19,163 bases of DNA from CAYJUM01 sp964478915 (GCA_964478915.1 CAYZKG010000044.1:1-19163), one strand, 5' to 3'. Shown: positions 7,030 through 13,547, numbered from the stretch's first letter. Notes: generated by a model not told the origin, from the sequence alone. Numbers and translations are program-made.

Positions 7030-7281
7030 CTATTTCCCGCTGTGCACCTCAGAGATCTCTCTGGAGTCGGCGACGCGCCGTGCACCCGAAGGCCAGCCGC
7101 AGCGCAAGCAGGAGCCGATCGTGGCGTTTTTCAATTCACAGCCGCAATGGAGACATCCCTTGAACCTTACGAAAAGAAACCTCTTGACGCTCCCGCGGAA
7201 CAGTTTGTACAGGAGCGGTCCCAGAGCAAGGATATACAGACCTGTCGCTCCCACGAGGAGGGCTATTTCGTGGTCAAACAT
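7030..7281 (-). CDS. Small membrane-anchored zinc-ribbon protein
   Basis: An 83-residue protein with an N-terminal membrane helix (residues about 7-28: ALLVGATGLYILALGPLLY), a basic stretch, and a zinc-ribbon-like cluster CxxC-x11-CxxC (Cys43, Cys46, Cys58, Cys61, with an extra Cys48). The basic residues after the helix place the ribbon in the cytoplasm by the positive-inside rule. The ATG at 7281 is supported by GGGGGG about 6 nt upstream; a longer frame reaching 7404 overlaps the upstream gene and is rejected. It starts 28 nt after the stop of the LuxR-type gene, so they probably form one operon from the sigma-54 promoter at 7664. I cannot assign a specific function; metal sensing or membrane tethering is possible. 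Confidence 0.78.
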   Translation of the reverse strand: MFDHEIALLVGATGLYILALGPLLYKLFRGSVKRFLFVRFKGCLHCGCELKNATIGSCLRCGWPSGARRVADSREISEVHSGK

Positions 7282-7309
7282 CTGATTCCCCCCGGCTCCG
7301 GATGATCGC

Positions 7310-7612
7310 TCAAGGGGATGGAGTCCGCTTCGTGAGCGTAGTCTTCGAGAGCAGGCGCAACTCGAAGACCCGACGAAACAGTTGTGCCACGTTCCGCACC
7401 TCAAGGCGCTGCATCAACCGATAGCGATGGACCTCCACCGTCCGGCGACTGAGACCGATGGCCTCCGCAATCTGCTGATTCGTCAGTCCCTGAAGGATCA
7501 GCCGGAGAATGTCCATCTGACGGACCGTCAACGACACCTGCGGCCTTTTCGTTACGATCATCCGCTGCTGGGCCAGAAACGTCGCCATGGTCTTCAGTCG
7601 ATCTCTTTTCAT
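7310..7612 (-). CDS. Stand-alone LuxR/GerE-type HTH regulator
   Basis: A 100-residue protein that is essentially only a GerE-type DNA-binding domain (residues about 27-88): SLTVRQMDILRLILQGLTNQQIAEAIGLSRRTVEVHRYRLMQRL. The recognition helix RRTVEVHRYRL and the GLTNQQIA turn are typical of the family. No receiver or ligand-binding domain is present, so control is probably through its own level. ATG 7612 is used; the alternative TTG at 7621 has GGAG 4 nt upstream, so the true start could be up to three codons earlier. It is the first gene behind a sigma-54 promoter (7664-7679) with repeat copy B. It would pass the signal of the NtrC-type regulator on to further genes, a regulatory cascade by inference. 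Confidence 0.9.
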   Translation of the reverse strand: MKRDRLKTMATFLAQQRMIVTKRPQVSLTVRQMDILRLILQGLTNQQIAEAIGLSRRTVEVHRYRLMQRLEVRNVAQLFRRVFELRLLSKTTLTKRTPSP

Positions 7613-7663
7613 CAAGGGCAAGACACTCCGCCGAGGTGGGAGGAAGTCTTATCGCTCGATCAA

Positions 7664-7679
7664 AGCAATACCTAGACCC
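7664..7679 (-). promoter_or_regulatory. Sigma-54 promoter of the LuxR-type/zinc-ribbon operon
   Basis: On the minus strand, GGGTCTAGGTATTGCT has GG (7678-7677) and GC (7666-7665) 10 bases apart. The predicted start near 7653 gives a leader of about 40 nt. The AT-rich patch of repeat copy B lies about 39 nt upstream. Confidence 0.72.
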
Positions 7680-7713
7680 CAGGCGCGGGGAACCGTGTCA
7701 GAGACGGAAGAGG

Positions 7714-7882
7714 CTGATTTTCCTTACAGTCTCCGGGGAGGATCCGTCAGGGACACGAACCGGTGTGATTGGGGAAAAGGGAACGACTTGTACGCGCCTC
7801 GCCCGGTTCCGTACGCAAAGCCGCCGTGTTCCCGAAAGAATCCGGTTCCGAACGGATTGGCTGGGCGGAGGACAGGTTGTCC
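7714..7882. repeat. Conserved intergenic repeat, copy B (candidate activator-binding region)
   Basis: Landmarks: GGCTGATTTTCC (7713-7724), AACGACTTGTACG (7782-7794), CGCAAAGCCGCCGTG (matching copy A), GAACGGATTGG, and the palindrome GGACAGGTTGTCC (7870-7882). The palindrome ends 1 nt before the stop codon of the NtrC-type gene (7884-7886) and is about 192 nt upstream of the -24 element at 7678. On the minus strand the AT patch reads AATCAGCCTCTTC, nearly the same as in copy A. Confidence 0.65.
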
Positions 7883-7883
7883 G

Positions 7884-9236
7884 CTAGGAGGCGAGGCCGT
7901 ACCGGCGGAGCTTGCGCTGCAAGGTCTTGCGATGAATCCCCAATACCTCCGCGGTCTTGCCCAGGTCCTGCTGATGCGCTTCGAGGGCTCGCAGGATATA
8001 GTCTCGCTCAAGACTCTCGAGCGTCGTCCACTCATTCTGTCCCTCTGACGGCTCATGAGCCGACCGGAGGCTCTGTGGGAGGTCTTGAGGAAAGATGATC
8101 GAATGCGGAGACAGCACGACGGCGCGCTCGATGACATGCTCCAGCTCCCTGACGTTGCCGGGCCAGGAGTAGCCAGTCAGGATGGCCATGGCCTCGGGAG
8201 CGATTCCCTTGACGTGCGGCGTTTTACCTTGGCCGTATTTTTGAAGAAAGCACTGGACGAGCATCGGGATATCCTCCGACCGTTCACGAAGCGGCGGAAG
8301 AGCGATCGTCACGACATTCAGCCGGTAGAACAGGTCTTCGCGAAATTTTCCGGCATCGACCAGGGACTTCAGGTCTCTATTGGACGCCGCGATCAGCCGG
8401 ACATCCACGACCATCGGTTCATTTCCTCCGACGCGCCGGATCTCCCGCTCCTGGAGCACCCGAAGGAGCTTGCTTTGCAGCGCCGGCGAGACATCCGCCA
8501 CTTCGTCGATGAAACATGTCCCGAGATGGGCCCTCTCCAACAACCCCTTTTTCGTGGCGATCGCGCCCGTGAAGGCTCCGCGCTCGTGCCCGAACAGTTC
8601 AGATTCGAGGAGGCCCTCAGCCAGCGTCCCGCCGTCCACCACGACGAACGGCCCGCTGCTTCGGGGGCTGTTGGCATGGATGGCGCGGGCGACCAACTCC
8701 TTGCCTGTGCCGCTCTCGCCCTGGATCAGCACGGTCGTGTCGCTCTGGGCAACCCGGGCGATCAACCTGTACACGGCGACCATGCCGGGGCTGCTGCCCA
8801 CGATATTGTCGAAACGATAGCGGTCTTTCAGTTGTTCCCGCAGGGTTCGGTTCTCAGCGACGATTGTTTTGTGCTCCAGCGCCCGCTTCACCACCAAGCG
8901 GATCTCATCGACGATGAAAGGCTTACTGAGATAGTCAAAGGCGCCGGCTTTGATCCCGTCCACGGCGGTCCTGAGCGACCCGTAGGCCGTCGCCAGAATC
9001 ACCAAGGTGTCCGGAAGGCGACGGCGGAGCTCATCGAGCAGCCCCAGGCCGTCCATCCCCGGCATGTTCAGGTCGGTGATGACCACGTCAGGGGGACGGG
9101 CTGCCGCTTCAGTGAGGGCACCCTGGGCATCGCCAGCCGTGTCAACGCAGTATCCTTCTTTGGCGACGATCTCCCTCAGAATTTCGAGAGTCTCGGCGTC
9201 ATCGTCAACCACGAGTATCCGTGACTGTCGAAGCAT
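7884..9236 (-). CDS. NtrC-family sigma-54-dependent response regulator (HydG/ZraR-like)
   Basis: A 450-residue three-domain activator. The receiver is residues 5-120 (VVDDD 9-13, phospho-acceptor Asp55 in TDLNMPGMDG, Thr83, Lys105). The AAA+ domain is about 143-380, with Walker A GESGTGKE (173-180), the sigma-54-contacting GAFTGA loop (220-225) and Walker B FIDE (Asp244-Glu245). A Fis-type HTH lies at the C-terminus (LGKTAEVLGIHRKTLQRKLRRYG). It hydrolyses ATP to open sigma-54 holoenzyme complexes from a distant enhancer. ATG 9236 overlaps the kinase TGA by one base (TGATG), so the pair is translationally coupled; the upstream-open frame to 9680 lies inside the kinase gene and is rejected. 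It is the obvious candidate for binding the palindromes near the six sigma-54 promoters of this window, by inference from proximity. Confidence 0.95.
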   Translation of the reverse strand: MLRQSRILVVDDDAETLEILREIVAKEGYCVDTAGDAQGALTEAAARPPDVVITDLNMPGMDGLGLLDELRRRLPDTLVILATAYGSLRTAVDGIKAGAFDYLSKPFIVDEIRLVVKRALEHKTIVAENRTLREQLKDRYRFDNIVGSSPGMVAVYRLIARVAQSDTTVLIQGESGTGKELVARAIHANSPRSSGPFVVVDGGTLAEGLLESELFGHERGAFTGAIATKKGLLERAHLGTCFIDEVADVSPALQSKLLRVLQEREIRRVGGNEPMVVDVRLIAASNRDLKSLVDAGKFREDLFYRLNVVTIALPPLRERSEDIPMLVQCFLQKYGQGKTPHVKGIAPEAMAILTGYSWPGNVRELEHVIERAVVLSPHSIIFPQDLPQSLRSAHEPSEGQNEWTTLESLERDYILRALEAHQQDLGKTAEVLGIHRKTLQRKLRRYGLAS

Positions 9237-10786
9237 CACGCAGACATTCCGGAGGCGGGCAACAGAACCACAAATCTCGCCCCTTTGCCGACCTCGCTTT
9301 CCACGGTGATGGAGCCACCATGGGCTCGTGCGACTTCGAGGGCGATGGCCAGGCCGAGCCCGGTCCCTTGCCGGGCCTTCTTGGTGGTAAAGAACGGCTG
9401 AAAGACTTGTTCGATGTGTTCCGGCGCAATGCCCTGGCCCGTATCCGCGATCTCCACGGCGACTCGATACCCGGCTTCGCCCTGCGGCCGCTGAGGCCGG
9501 TGGGTCCGGACTCGCAGCACGCCTCCGCCCGGCATGGCATCCAGGGCATTCTCGATCAGGTTGCAGAAGACCTCCTGAAGTTGCTGGTGGTCGCCTTGCA
9601 CCTTGTCCAACGTGGGGCTCAAGCTGGCGTCCAGCACCACGTTTCTCCGCTCGATCTCCAGGCGCAACAGGGCCATACATTCTTCAACACAGGCATTGAT
9701 ATCCAGAGGCGCCACCACCGGCTCAGGCTTCCGGGCATAGACGAGCAGATCCTGGATGATCTTGGAGGTCCGATCGATCTGGAGTTCCGCGGTTTGAAGG
9801 CGCCGGCGCGCCTCCGAGCTCATGTGGGGGTCTTCCGCCAGCAACTGGATATGCCCGGACAAGGCCGTCAGCGGTGTCCCGATCTTGTGAGCCACGGTCG
9901 CCGCGAGCTGCCCGATAGCCGAAAGACGTTGCGCGCGAGCGGCCTCGCGCTGCGCGATGGACAACCGGGTCGTGGCTTCATCCACCCTCACCTGAAGGTC
10001 ATCATGGGCCCGCTGCAGCTCTTCGTATAATCGCCGATTCTCCTCGGTCGCCGCTCGGATCCGTTCCACCATCGCGTTGAACTGCTTGCCCAGCTTGCCG
10101 ATTTCGTCCTGCCCTCCGACCGACACGGTCGTCCCCATGTCGCCCTGCGCGACCGCATCGACCCCGGAGAGCAGCGCCCCGACGGGACGGTGGACCTTGA
10201 AGTACAAAAACAGGTTGATCGCCATGAAGATGAGTAAGCCGGTGGCCAAACGGCGCCATAACGACAGGCGTCGCTGGTATTCCAGCAATTCATCGAATTG
10301 CGCCGTCGTGAACTCCGCATAGGTCGCGCCCACGAGGCGGCCATCAACGGAGATCGGGGCGGCCAGTTTGAGCCGGTGCTTCAGGTCCCATTCCGTGAGA
10401 TCGCTGACATCCCGTTCCGATTCGATGGCGCGTCGGACCAACGGAGGAATCGCCGGCTCGAACCCCGGAAGAGCAGTGTTACCGGCGCCGACCAGGAGCG
10501 TCGGCACGGCGCCTTTTTGACTCGGCAACGAGTAGATGGAGATCTCCACGAGGTCCGGCCGGTTCGCCATGAGCTTGTACAGGTCGACTTCGCGGGCCAG
10601 CCTGTTCCGAAATTCTGCCAGCGTCGTGATATGGGCGCCGGCCTGCCGAACCACGGCGGCCATTTCGACCTGGAAATTGTCCTGAGCGAGTCCTCCCACG
10701 TATCGCCGGTCGAGATACTCACCGACCGCGCCCGCGAGTCCTACGATCAAAAGGATGACGTACGAGACTTTCTTCTGCAGGCTCAT
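9236..10786 (-). CDS. Membrane histidine kinase with periplasmic sensor, HAMP and unusual H-box
   Basis: A 516-residue sensor kinase. TM1 is about 7-22, a periplasmic sensing region of about 155 residues follows, and TM2 is about 181-196. HAMP is about 197-250, then a coiled coil, HisKA, and HATPase_c. Visible motifs: H-box VAHKIGTPL with His300, N-box NLIENALDA (Asn413), G1 DTGQGIA (Asp448), F-box FQPFFTTK, and G2 GTGLGLAIA. The residue after the phospho-accepting His is Lys301 rather than the usual Glu or Asp. This arrangement matches ZraS/HydH-type kinases that sense envelope conditions; the signal is not inferable. The ATG at 10786 has GGAAGG about 5 nt upstream. It is transcribed from a sigma-70-like promoter (10810-10838) and overlaps the regulator gene by one base. 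Confidence 0.95.
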   Translation of the reverse strand: MSLQKKVSYVILLIVGLAGAVGEYLDRRYVGGLAQDNFQVEMAAVVRQAGAHITTLAEFRNRLAREVDLYKLMANRPDLVEISIYSLPSQKGAVPTLLVGAGNTALPGFEPAIPPLVRRAIESERDVSDLTEWDLKHRLKLAAPISVDGRLVGATYAEFTTAQFDELLEYQRRLSLWRRLATGLLIFMAINLFLYFKVHRPVGALLSGVDAVAQGDMGTTVSVGGQDEIGKLGKQFNAMVERIRAATEENRRLYEELQRAHDDLQVRVDEATTRLSIAQREAARAQRLSAIGQLAATVAHKIGTPLTALSGHIQLLAEDPHMSSEARRRLQTAELQIDRTSKIIQDLLVYARKPEPVVAPLDINACVEECMALLRLEIERRNVVLDASLSPTLDKVQGDHQQLQEVFCNLIENALDAMPGGGVLRVRTHRPQRPQGEAGYRVAVEIADTGQGIAPEHIEQVFQPFFTTKKARQGTGLGLAIALEVARAHGGSITVESEVGKGARFVVLLPASGMSA

Positions 10787-10809
10787 CTCGGCCTTCCCTG
10801 CCGCCGTTG

Positions 10810-10838
10810 ATCATAGCGCCGACGGCTAAGAAATCCAA
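10810..10838 (-). promoter_or_regulatory. Sigma-70-type promoter of the kinase/regulator operon
   Basis: On the minus strand, TTGGAT (10838-10833) and TATGAT (10815-10810) are separated by 17 bases, the optimal spacing. The predicted start near 10803 leaves a leader of about 17 nt that includes the SD. This housekeeping promoter would supply the two-component system without needing its own activation. Confidence 0.6.
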
Positions 10839-10871
10839 CCCAAACGTATCCGGAACAGATCGTCCCGGTCC

Positions 10872-10884
10872 GGACAACGTGTCC
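10872..10884. promoter_or_regulatory. Palindrome GGACAACGTGTCC, candidate activator site for the 11030 operon
   Basis: Read on the minus strand it is GGACACGTTGTCC, which differs from the copy B palindrome (GGACAGGTTGTCC) at one position. It lies about 113-125 nt upstream of the -24 element at 10997 and about 35 nt upstream of the kinase -35 element. It could serve the divergent 11030 operon as an enhancer and also affect the kinase operon. Confidence 0.55.
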
Positions 10885-10995
10885 CGCTTTTCCTACCAAG
10901 GCGCCGGTATGCGGCCGGAAGGATCGTGAGTGATTCAAACGGATTTTCCAGGAGGTTCGCCACGATCCTGGATCGAGAGGCGCGCTGGCTCCCGA

Positions 10996-11011
10996 TGGCA
11001 TCCGGTTTGCT
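10996..11011 (+). promoter_or_regulatory. Sigma-54 promoter of the 11030 operon
   Basis: TGGCATCCGGTTTGCT matches the consensus TGGCAC-N5-TTGC very well, with GG (10997-10998) and GC (11009-11010) 10 bases apart. The predicted start near 11022 leaves only about 8 nt before the ATG at 11030. Confidence 0.75.
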
Positions 11012-11029
11012 CACCCTCCAACGCGACGC

Positions 11030-11470
11030 ATGACACAACAGGAAGCCCATATCCTGATCATCGAAGCCGACACGGCGCTGGCAGACATGATGATGGAGGT
11101 GCTGTCACAGGACGGCTACCACCTGAGCCTCGCCAGCACGGTGCACGAGGCCATCGCTCGGTTGCGCACGCAAACCATCGATGCGGTCATTCTGGATACC
11201 GACACGCTCTGCCCGAGTCCTCAAGACAGCGTGCTGGCGATCCTGCGCGCATGGATGCGGACGGTCTCCAGTCCCCCGCCCATCGTCATGGTCAGTATCC
11301 AGGCGCCGCCTGAGCAGAGTCGTCCTGAATCAAGCCCCCATATTGGAGCGATGCCGGCCGTCACATGGATCCGGAAGCCCTTCCGCAAGAAAGAACTGCT
11401 GGCGGCGGTCCGGCGGACCACCGGCCAAGATGGCGGGATCGAGCTGCCGGCACAGGACCACGCGTCATGA
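11030..11470 (+). CDS. Degenerate response-regulator receiver protein
   Basis: A 146-residue protein with a receiver-like fold and no output domain. The beta1 acidic pair is altered: HILIIEADTAL has Glu12-Ala13 where DD is normal. The phospho-acceptor position is retained (Asp56 in AVILDTDTL), with Ser89 and Lys116 (WIRKPF). The region after Asp56 is diverged (no PxxDG). Phosphorylation may therefore be weak or absent, and the protein could act as an atypical, phosphate-independent receiver. The ATG at 11030 has no SD and lies about 8 nt after the predicted sigma-54 start. Its stop overlaps the start of the zinc-ribbon gene (ATGA), so the two are coupled. It is divergent from the kinase operon. 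Confidence 0.8.
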   Translation: MTQQEAHILIIEADTALADMMMEVLSQDGYHLSLASTVHEAIARLRTQTIDAVILDTDTLCPSPQDSVLAILRAWMRTVSSPPPIVMVSIQAPPEQSRPESSPHIGAMPAVTWIRKPFRKKELLAAVRRTTGQDGGIELPAQDHAS

Positions 11471-11664
11471 ATTCGGCTCAAGGCAGTCCTCTGCGATGCA
11501 AACGCTGCGGGGGACTCCTGGTGGCGGAGCGGTTTTTCGGGGAAACTTCGCCCTTAGGGGGGTGGGCATACGAGGGTGTGCGCTGCCTCAACTGCGGCGC
11601 CATCTTCGGGCTGAAGAAGGGTGACTACGGCCGCCCCGGGGTTGCCGCCGAGAAGAACAGATGA
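11467..11664 (+). CDS. Small soluble zinc-ribbon protein
   Basis: A 65-residue protein with two CxxC pairs, Cys11-Cys14 (CKRCGG) and Cys40-Cys43 (CLNCGA), separated by 25 residues, as in small zinc-ribbon domains. There is no signal peptide or membrane segment. The ATG overlaps the TGA of the preceding receiver gene by four bases, and AGGA lies about 9 nt upstream. It repeats the arrangement seen at 7030-7612, where a regulator-like gene is directly followed by a small four-cysteine protein behind a sigma-54 promoter. It may bind zinc and act as a protein- or RNA-binding accessory; no named family is recognised. Confidence 0.82.
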   Translation: MNSAQGSPLRCKRCGGLLVAERFFGETSPLGGWAYEGVRCLNCGAIFGLKKGDYGRPGVAAEKNR

Positions 11665-11711
11665 GTCGAATCCCGAGCTGATCCCCCAAACTTCTCTCCC
11701 GGAGGTGCAAC

Positions 11712-12407
11712 GTGCAGGCAGAATGGTTGACCGTGCTCACAGGCTCCATCCAACAGCTCTGGACCGGCCTCCTCCATAAGGTCCCGGCCATACTCGCGGC
11801 CTTGTTCCTGCTGCTGATCGGCATGGTGGTTGCGCGGGGACTGCGAGCCACCGTCGTAAAATTTCTCACCGTGGTGCGCGTGGATCAGTACACGGACAAA
11901 ATCAGGTTGAATGAGCTCCTGTCCCGTTTAGGCCTCGGACGTTCACCGGCTTTTGCGATAGGCTTTCTGATCTACTGGCTGGTGATATTGGTGTTCCTCG
12001 TCTCAGCCGCGAATGCCGTGCATCTCACGGTCGTGTCCCAGCTCTTGCAGCAGTTTGTCCTGTTCATTCCCAAGGTCATCGGCGCGCTGGTGGTCGTGGC
12101 CGGAGGCTTGCTCTTCGGGCATCTCCTCGGCGAAATCGTCCTCAACGCCGCCATCGCCAACGACCTTCGGGGAGGAATGGCTTTGTCCAAGATCGCTCGT
12201 TTCGTGGTGATGGGATTTGCGGCCATCATGGCTCTCGAACAGATCGGGATAGACACGACGATTCTGACCTCCTCGGTACAGATCATCCTCGCCGCGATCG
12301 GTCTGGGCGCTGCCATTGCCTTCGGGTTGGGCGGTCGGGACGCGGCCGCGGAGATGATCAGGGATTTCCTCCGCAGCAGCGACCGGGCTGGGACTCCTTC
12401 AAAATAG
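11712..12407 (+). CDS. Mechanosensitive-channel-related membrane protein (conserved TM-helix type)
   Basis: A 231-residue integral membrane protein with about four or five hydrophobic helices (around residues 25-45, 82-104, 112-145, 155-175 and 184-210). Glycine/alanine-rich helices such as IILAAIGLGAAIAFGLGGRDAA resemble the conserved TM-helix repeat found in proteins related to MscS channels, followed by a short cytoplasmic tail. It lacks the large beta domain of full MscS, so gating is unproven. A GTG start at 11712 is supported by GGAGG 6 nt upstream. It follows the zinc-ribbon gene by 47 nt and is probably in the same sigma-54 operon. A paralogue at 16464-17168 is embedded in the osmolyte operon, which supports an osmotic-stress role. 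Confidence 0.85.
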   Translation: MQAEWLTVLTGSIQQLWTGLLHKVPAILAALFLLLIGMVVARGLRATVVKFLTVVRVDQYTDKIRLNELLSRLGLGRSPAFAIGFLIYWLVILVFLVSAANAVHLTVVSQLLQQFVLFIPKVIGALVVVAGGLLFGHLLGEIVLNAAIANDLRGGMALSKIARFVVMGFAAIMALEQIGIDTTILTSSVQIILAAIGLGAAIAFGLGGRDAAAEMIRDFLRSSDRAGTPSK

Positions 12408-12409
12408 AC

Positions 12410-12431
12410 GGGCCGCCCAGATGGGCGGCCC
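12410..12431. terminator. Strong hairpin between convergent genes (copy 1)
   Basis: GGGCCGCCC-AGAT-GGGCGGCCC is a perfect 9-bp GC stem with a four-base loop, directly after the channel gene (plus) and downstream of the 12471 gene (minus). On the minus strand it is followed by GTCTATTTTG, on the plus strand by no T-run. A second small stem, GTTGCC/GGCAAC, follows. It is probably a bidirectional transcription barrier. The same element is repeated at 13121. Confidence 0.7.
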
Positions 12432-12470
12432 ATCGTTGCCTGCCGGGCAACACTGAACCGTGATAGTACT

Positions 12471-12731
12471 TTACTTTTTGTCGAGTGTCATCGTCCCATC
12501 CTCTGCAATCGTGAGCGAGACCTTGTCGCCCGGCTTGAGGTCCTTTACCTTCTCCGGCGTCCGAGTGTTGAACTCCCGCGGGCCAGCCTGTGTCTTCACG
12601 ACGATCTGGCCCGTCATGGCATTCACTTTCTCCACAGCGCCTTCAACGACCTCCCGTGCGGCCAGAGCGGTGAGCGCCAGGCCCAGCACGAACACAAACG
12701 ACATCACAGCCAGTCCAATCCGCTTTGCCAT
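12471..12731 (-). CDS. Small secreted protein, copy 1 of an identical pair
   Basis: An 86-residue protein: signal peptide MAKRIGLAVMSFVFVLGLALTALA, then a mature domain of about 62 residues with short beta-strands (EVVEGAVEKVNAMTGQIVVK, KVKDLKPGDKVSLTIAEDGTMTL). The pattern KPGDKVxxxxxxDGxxxxx parallels the two secreted proteins at 5703 and 6167, suggesting a distant common fold (OB-like or DUF5666-like barrel). It is probably periplasmic. The ATG at 12731 has AAGGAGG about 5-6 nt upstream. It is transcribed from the sigma-54 promoter at 12840 with repeat copy C upstream, through a leader of about 98 nt, and ends at the hairpin 12410-12431. The function is unknown. Confidence 0.88.
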   Translation of the reverse strand: MAKRIGLAVMSFVFVLGLALTALAAREVVEGAVEKVNAMTGQIVVKTQAGPREFNTRTPEKVKDLKPGDKVSLTIAEDGTMTLDKK

Positions 12732-12839
12732 ACATCCCTCCTTGTTTGACGCGATCTATGCGGTTCCGAGTTGCCCAGTCCCTGTGGTTCAACCCCGGCA
12801 GGCGCTGAAACAGCACAGTGGCCTTACTTACACGACGGG

Positions 12840-12856
12840 AGCAATCCCCAAGCCAA
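12840..12856 (-). promoter_or_regulatory. Sigma-54 promoter of secreted-protein copy 1
   Basis: On the minus strand, TTGGCTTGGGGATTGCTC contains GG (12854-12853) and GC (12842-12841) with 10 bases between. The predicted start is near 12829. Confidence 0.78.
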
Positions 12857-12889
12857 CAGTGAGGTAGCTTCACCTACTGTGGCAATCGT

Positions 12890-13052
12890 CAGAATTTTCA
12901 AGCTGATGCCAGCTCCTCGCCGGGCAGGGTATCCGAGAGACCGGGAACAACTTGGAGGGGCTTCTTATTGCTCCGAAACGGGAACTTCCTGTCTTCTCAG
13001 GTAAATACAGCGCCTGGACAGGTTGGCAGCCCTCGGGACAGGTTGTCTCCTC
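12890..13052. repeat. Conserved intergenic repeat, copy C (candidate activator-binding region)
   Basis: Landmarks: AATTTTCAAGCTGATGCC (12893-12910), GGGAACAACTTGGAG (12943-12957), GGACAGGTTGG (13017-13027), and the palindrome GGGACAGGTTGTCTCC (13035-13050). It aligns well with copy D over its whole length. The palindrome is about 182 nt upstream of the -24 element at 12854, and the AT patch about 38 nt upstream of it. The following bases, 13053-13120, show nothing else that I can support. Confidence 0.7.
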
Positions 13053-13120
13053 GCATTCCGGAGCGCGGGAGGCGGACCAGGAACAATGGGCCTTCACTTG
13101 TACAGAGCCTGGAAATGAAT

Positions 13121-13142
13121 GGGCCGCCCAGATGGGCGGCCC
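13121..13142. terminator. Strong hairpin downstream of secreted-protein copy 2
   Basis: Identical in sequence to 12410-12431 and at the same distance from the stop codon of the adjacent minus-strand gene. Here there is no convergent plus-strand gene, so it serves copy 2 alone and shields the upstream region of copy 1. Confidence 0.65.
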
Positions 13143-13181
13143 ATCGTTGCCTGCCGGGCAACACCGAACCGTGATAATAGT

Positions 13182-13442
13182 TTACTTTTTGTCGAGTGTC
13201 ATCGTCCCATCCTCTGCAATCGTGAGCGAGACCTTGTCGCCCGGCTTGAGGTCCTTTACCTTCTCCGGCGTCCGAGTGTTGAACTCCCGCGGGCCAGCCT
13301 GTGTCTTCACGACGATCTGGCCCGTCATGGCATTCACTTTCTCCACAGCGCCTTCAACGACCTCCCGTGCGGCCAGAGCGGTGAGCGCCAGGCCCAGCAC
13401 GAACACAAACGACATCACAGCCAGTCCAATCCGCTTTGCCAT
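13182..13442 (-). CDS. Small secreted protein, copy 2 of an identical pair
   Basis: Its 261 bases, including all synonymous sites, are identical to the gene at 12471-12731, so the 86-residue product is the same (signal peptide, then a small beta-rich mature domain). It has its own sigma-54 promoter (13531-13547) and repeat copy D, which differ considerably in sequence from those of copy 1. The longer open frame to 13550 covers the leader and promoter and is rejected because AAGGAGG precedes the ATG at 13442. The most likely reason for two copies is dosage, or slightly different promoter strength. Identity of the coding part with diverged promoters suggests gene conversion. Confidence 0.88.
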   Translation of the reverse strand: MAKRIGLAVMSFVFVLGLALTALAAREVVEGAVEKVNAMTGQIVVKTQAGPREFNTRTPEKVKDLKPGDKVSLTIAEDGTMTLDKK

Positions 13443-13530
13443 ACATCCCTCCTTGTTTGAAACCTCAATAGCCTGAAACCCGGCAGGCAAAGCCACAGTG
13501 CCGAAACCACACGGTGGCCTCACCCGACGA

Positions 13531-13547
13531 AGCAATCCCCAGGCCAG
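13531..13547 (-). promoter_or_regulatory. Sigma-54 promoter of secreted-protein copy 2
   Basis: On the minus strand, CTGGCCTGGGGATTGCT contains GG (13545-13544) and GC (13533-13532) with 10 bases between. The predicted start near 13521 gives a leader of about 80 nt. Confidence 0.78.

Larger units (their letters stand above)
12410..12749. repeat. Duplicated unit, copy 1 (terminator + small gene + RBS)
   Basis: These 340 bases repeat at 13121-13460 with only three mismatches, all between the hairpin and the stop codon. The coding sequence and RBS are identical. Homology stops sharply at the terminator on one side. On the other it drops to the loose similarity of the promoter and repeat C/D regions. 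Confidence 0.92.
13121..13460. repeat. Duplicated unit, copy 2
   Basis: The second copy of the 340-base unit at 12410-12749, offset by 711 bases. The two copies are in the same orientation. Confidence 0.92.

Noticed and set aside
8055..9224. Plus-strand ORF of 389 codons opposite the NtrC-type gene
   Set aside because: Antisense of a gene with intact Walker A, GAFTGA and HTH motifs; no recognisable protein features.
9237..9680. N-terminal extension of the NtrC-type regulator
   Set aside because: It overlaps the kinase HATPase region out of frame; the receiver domain starts directly after ATG 9236, which is coupled to the kinase stop.
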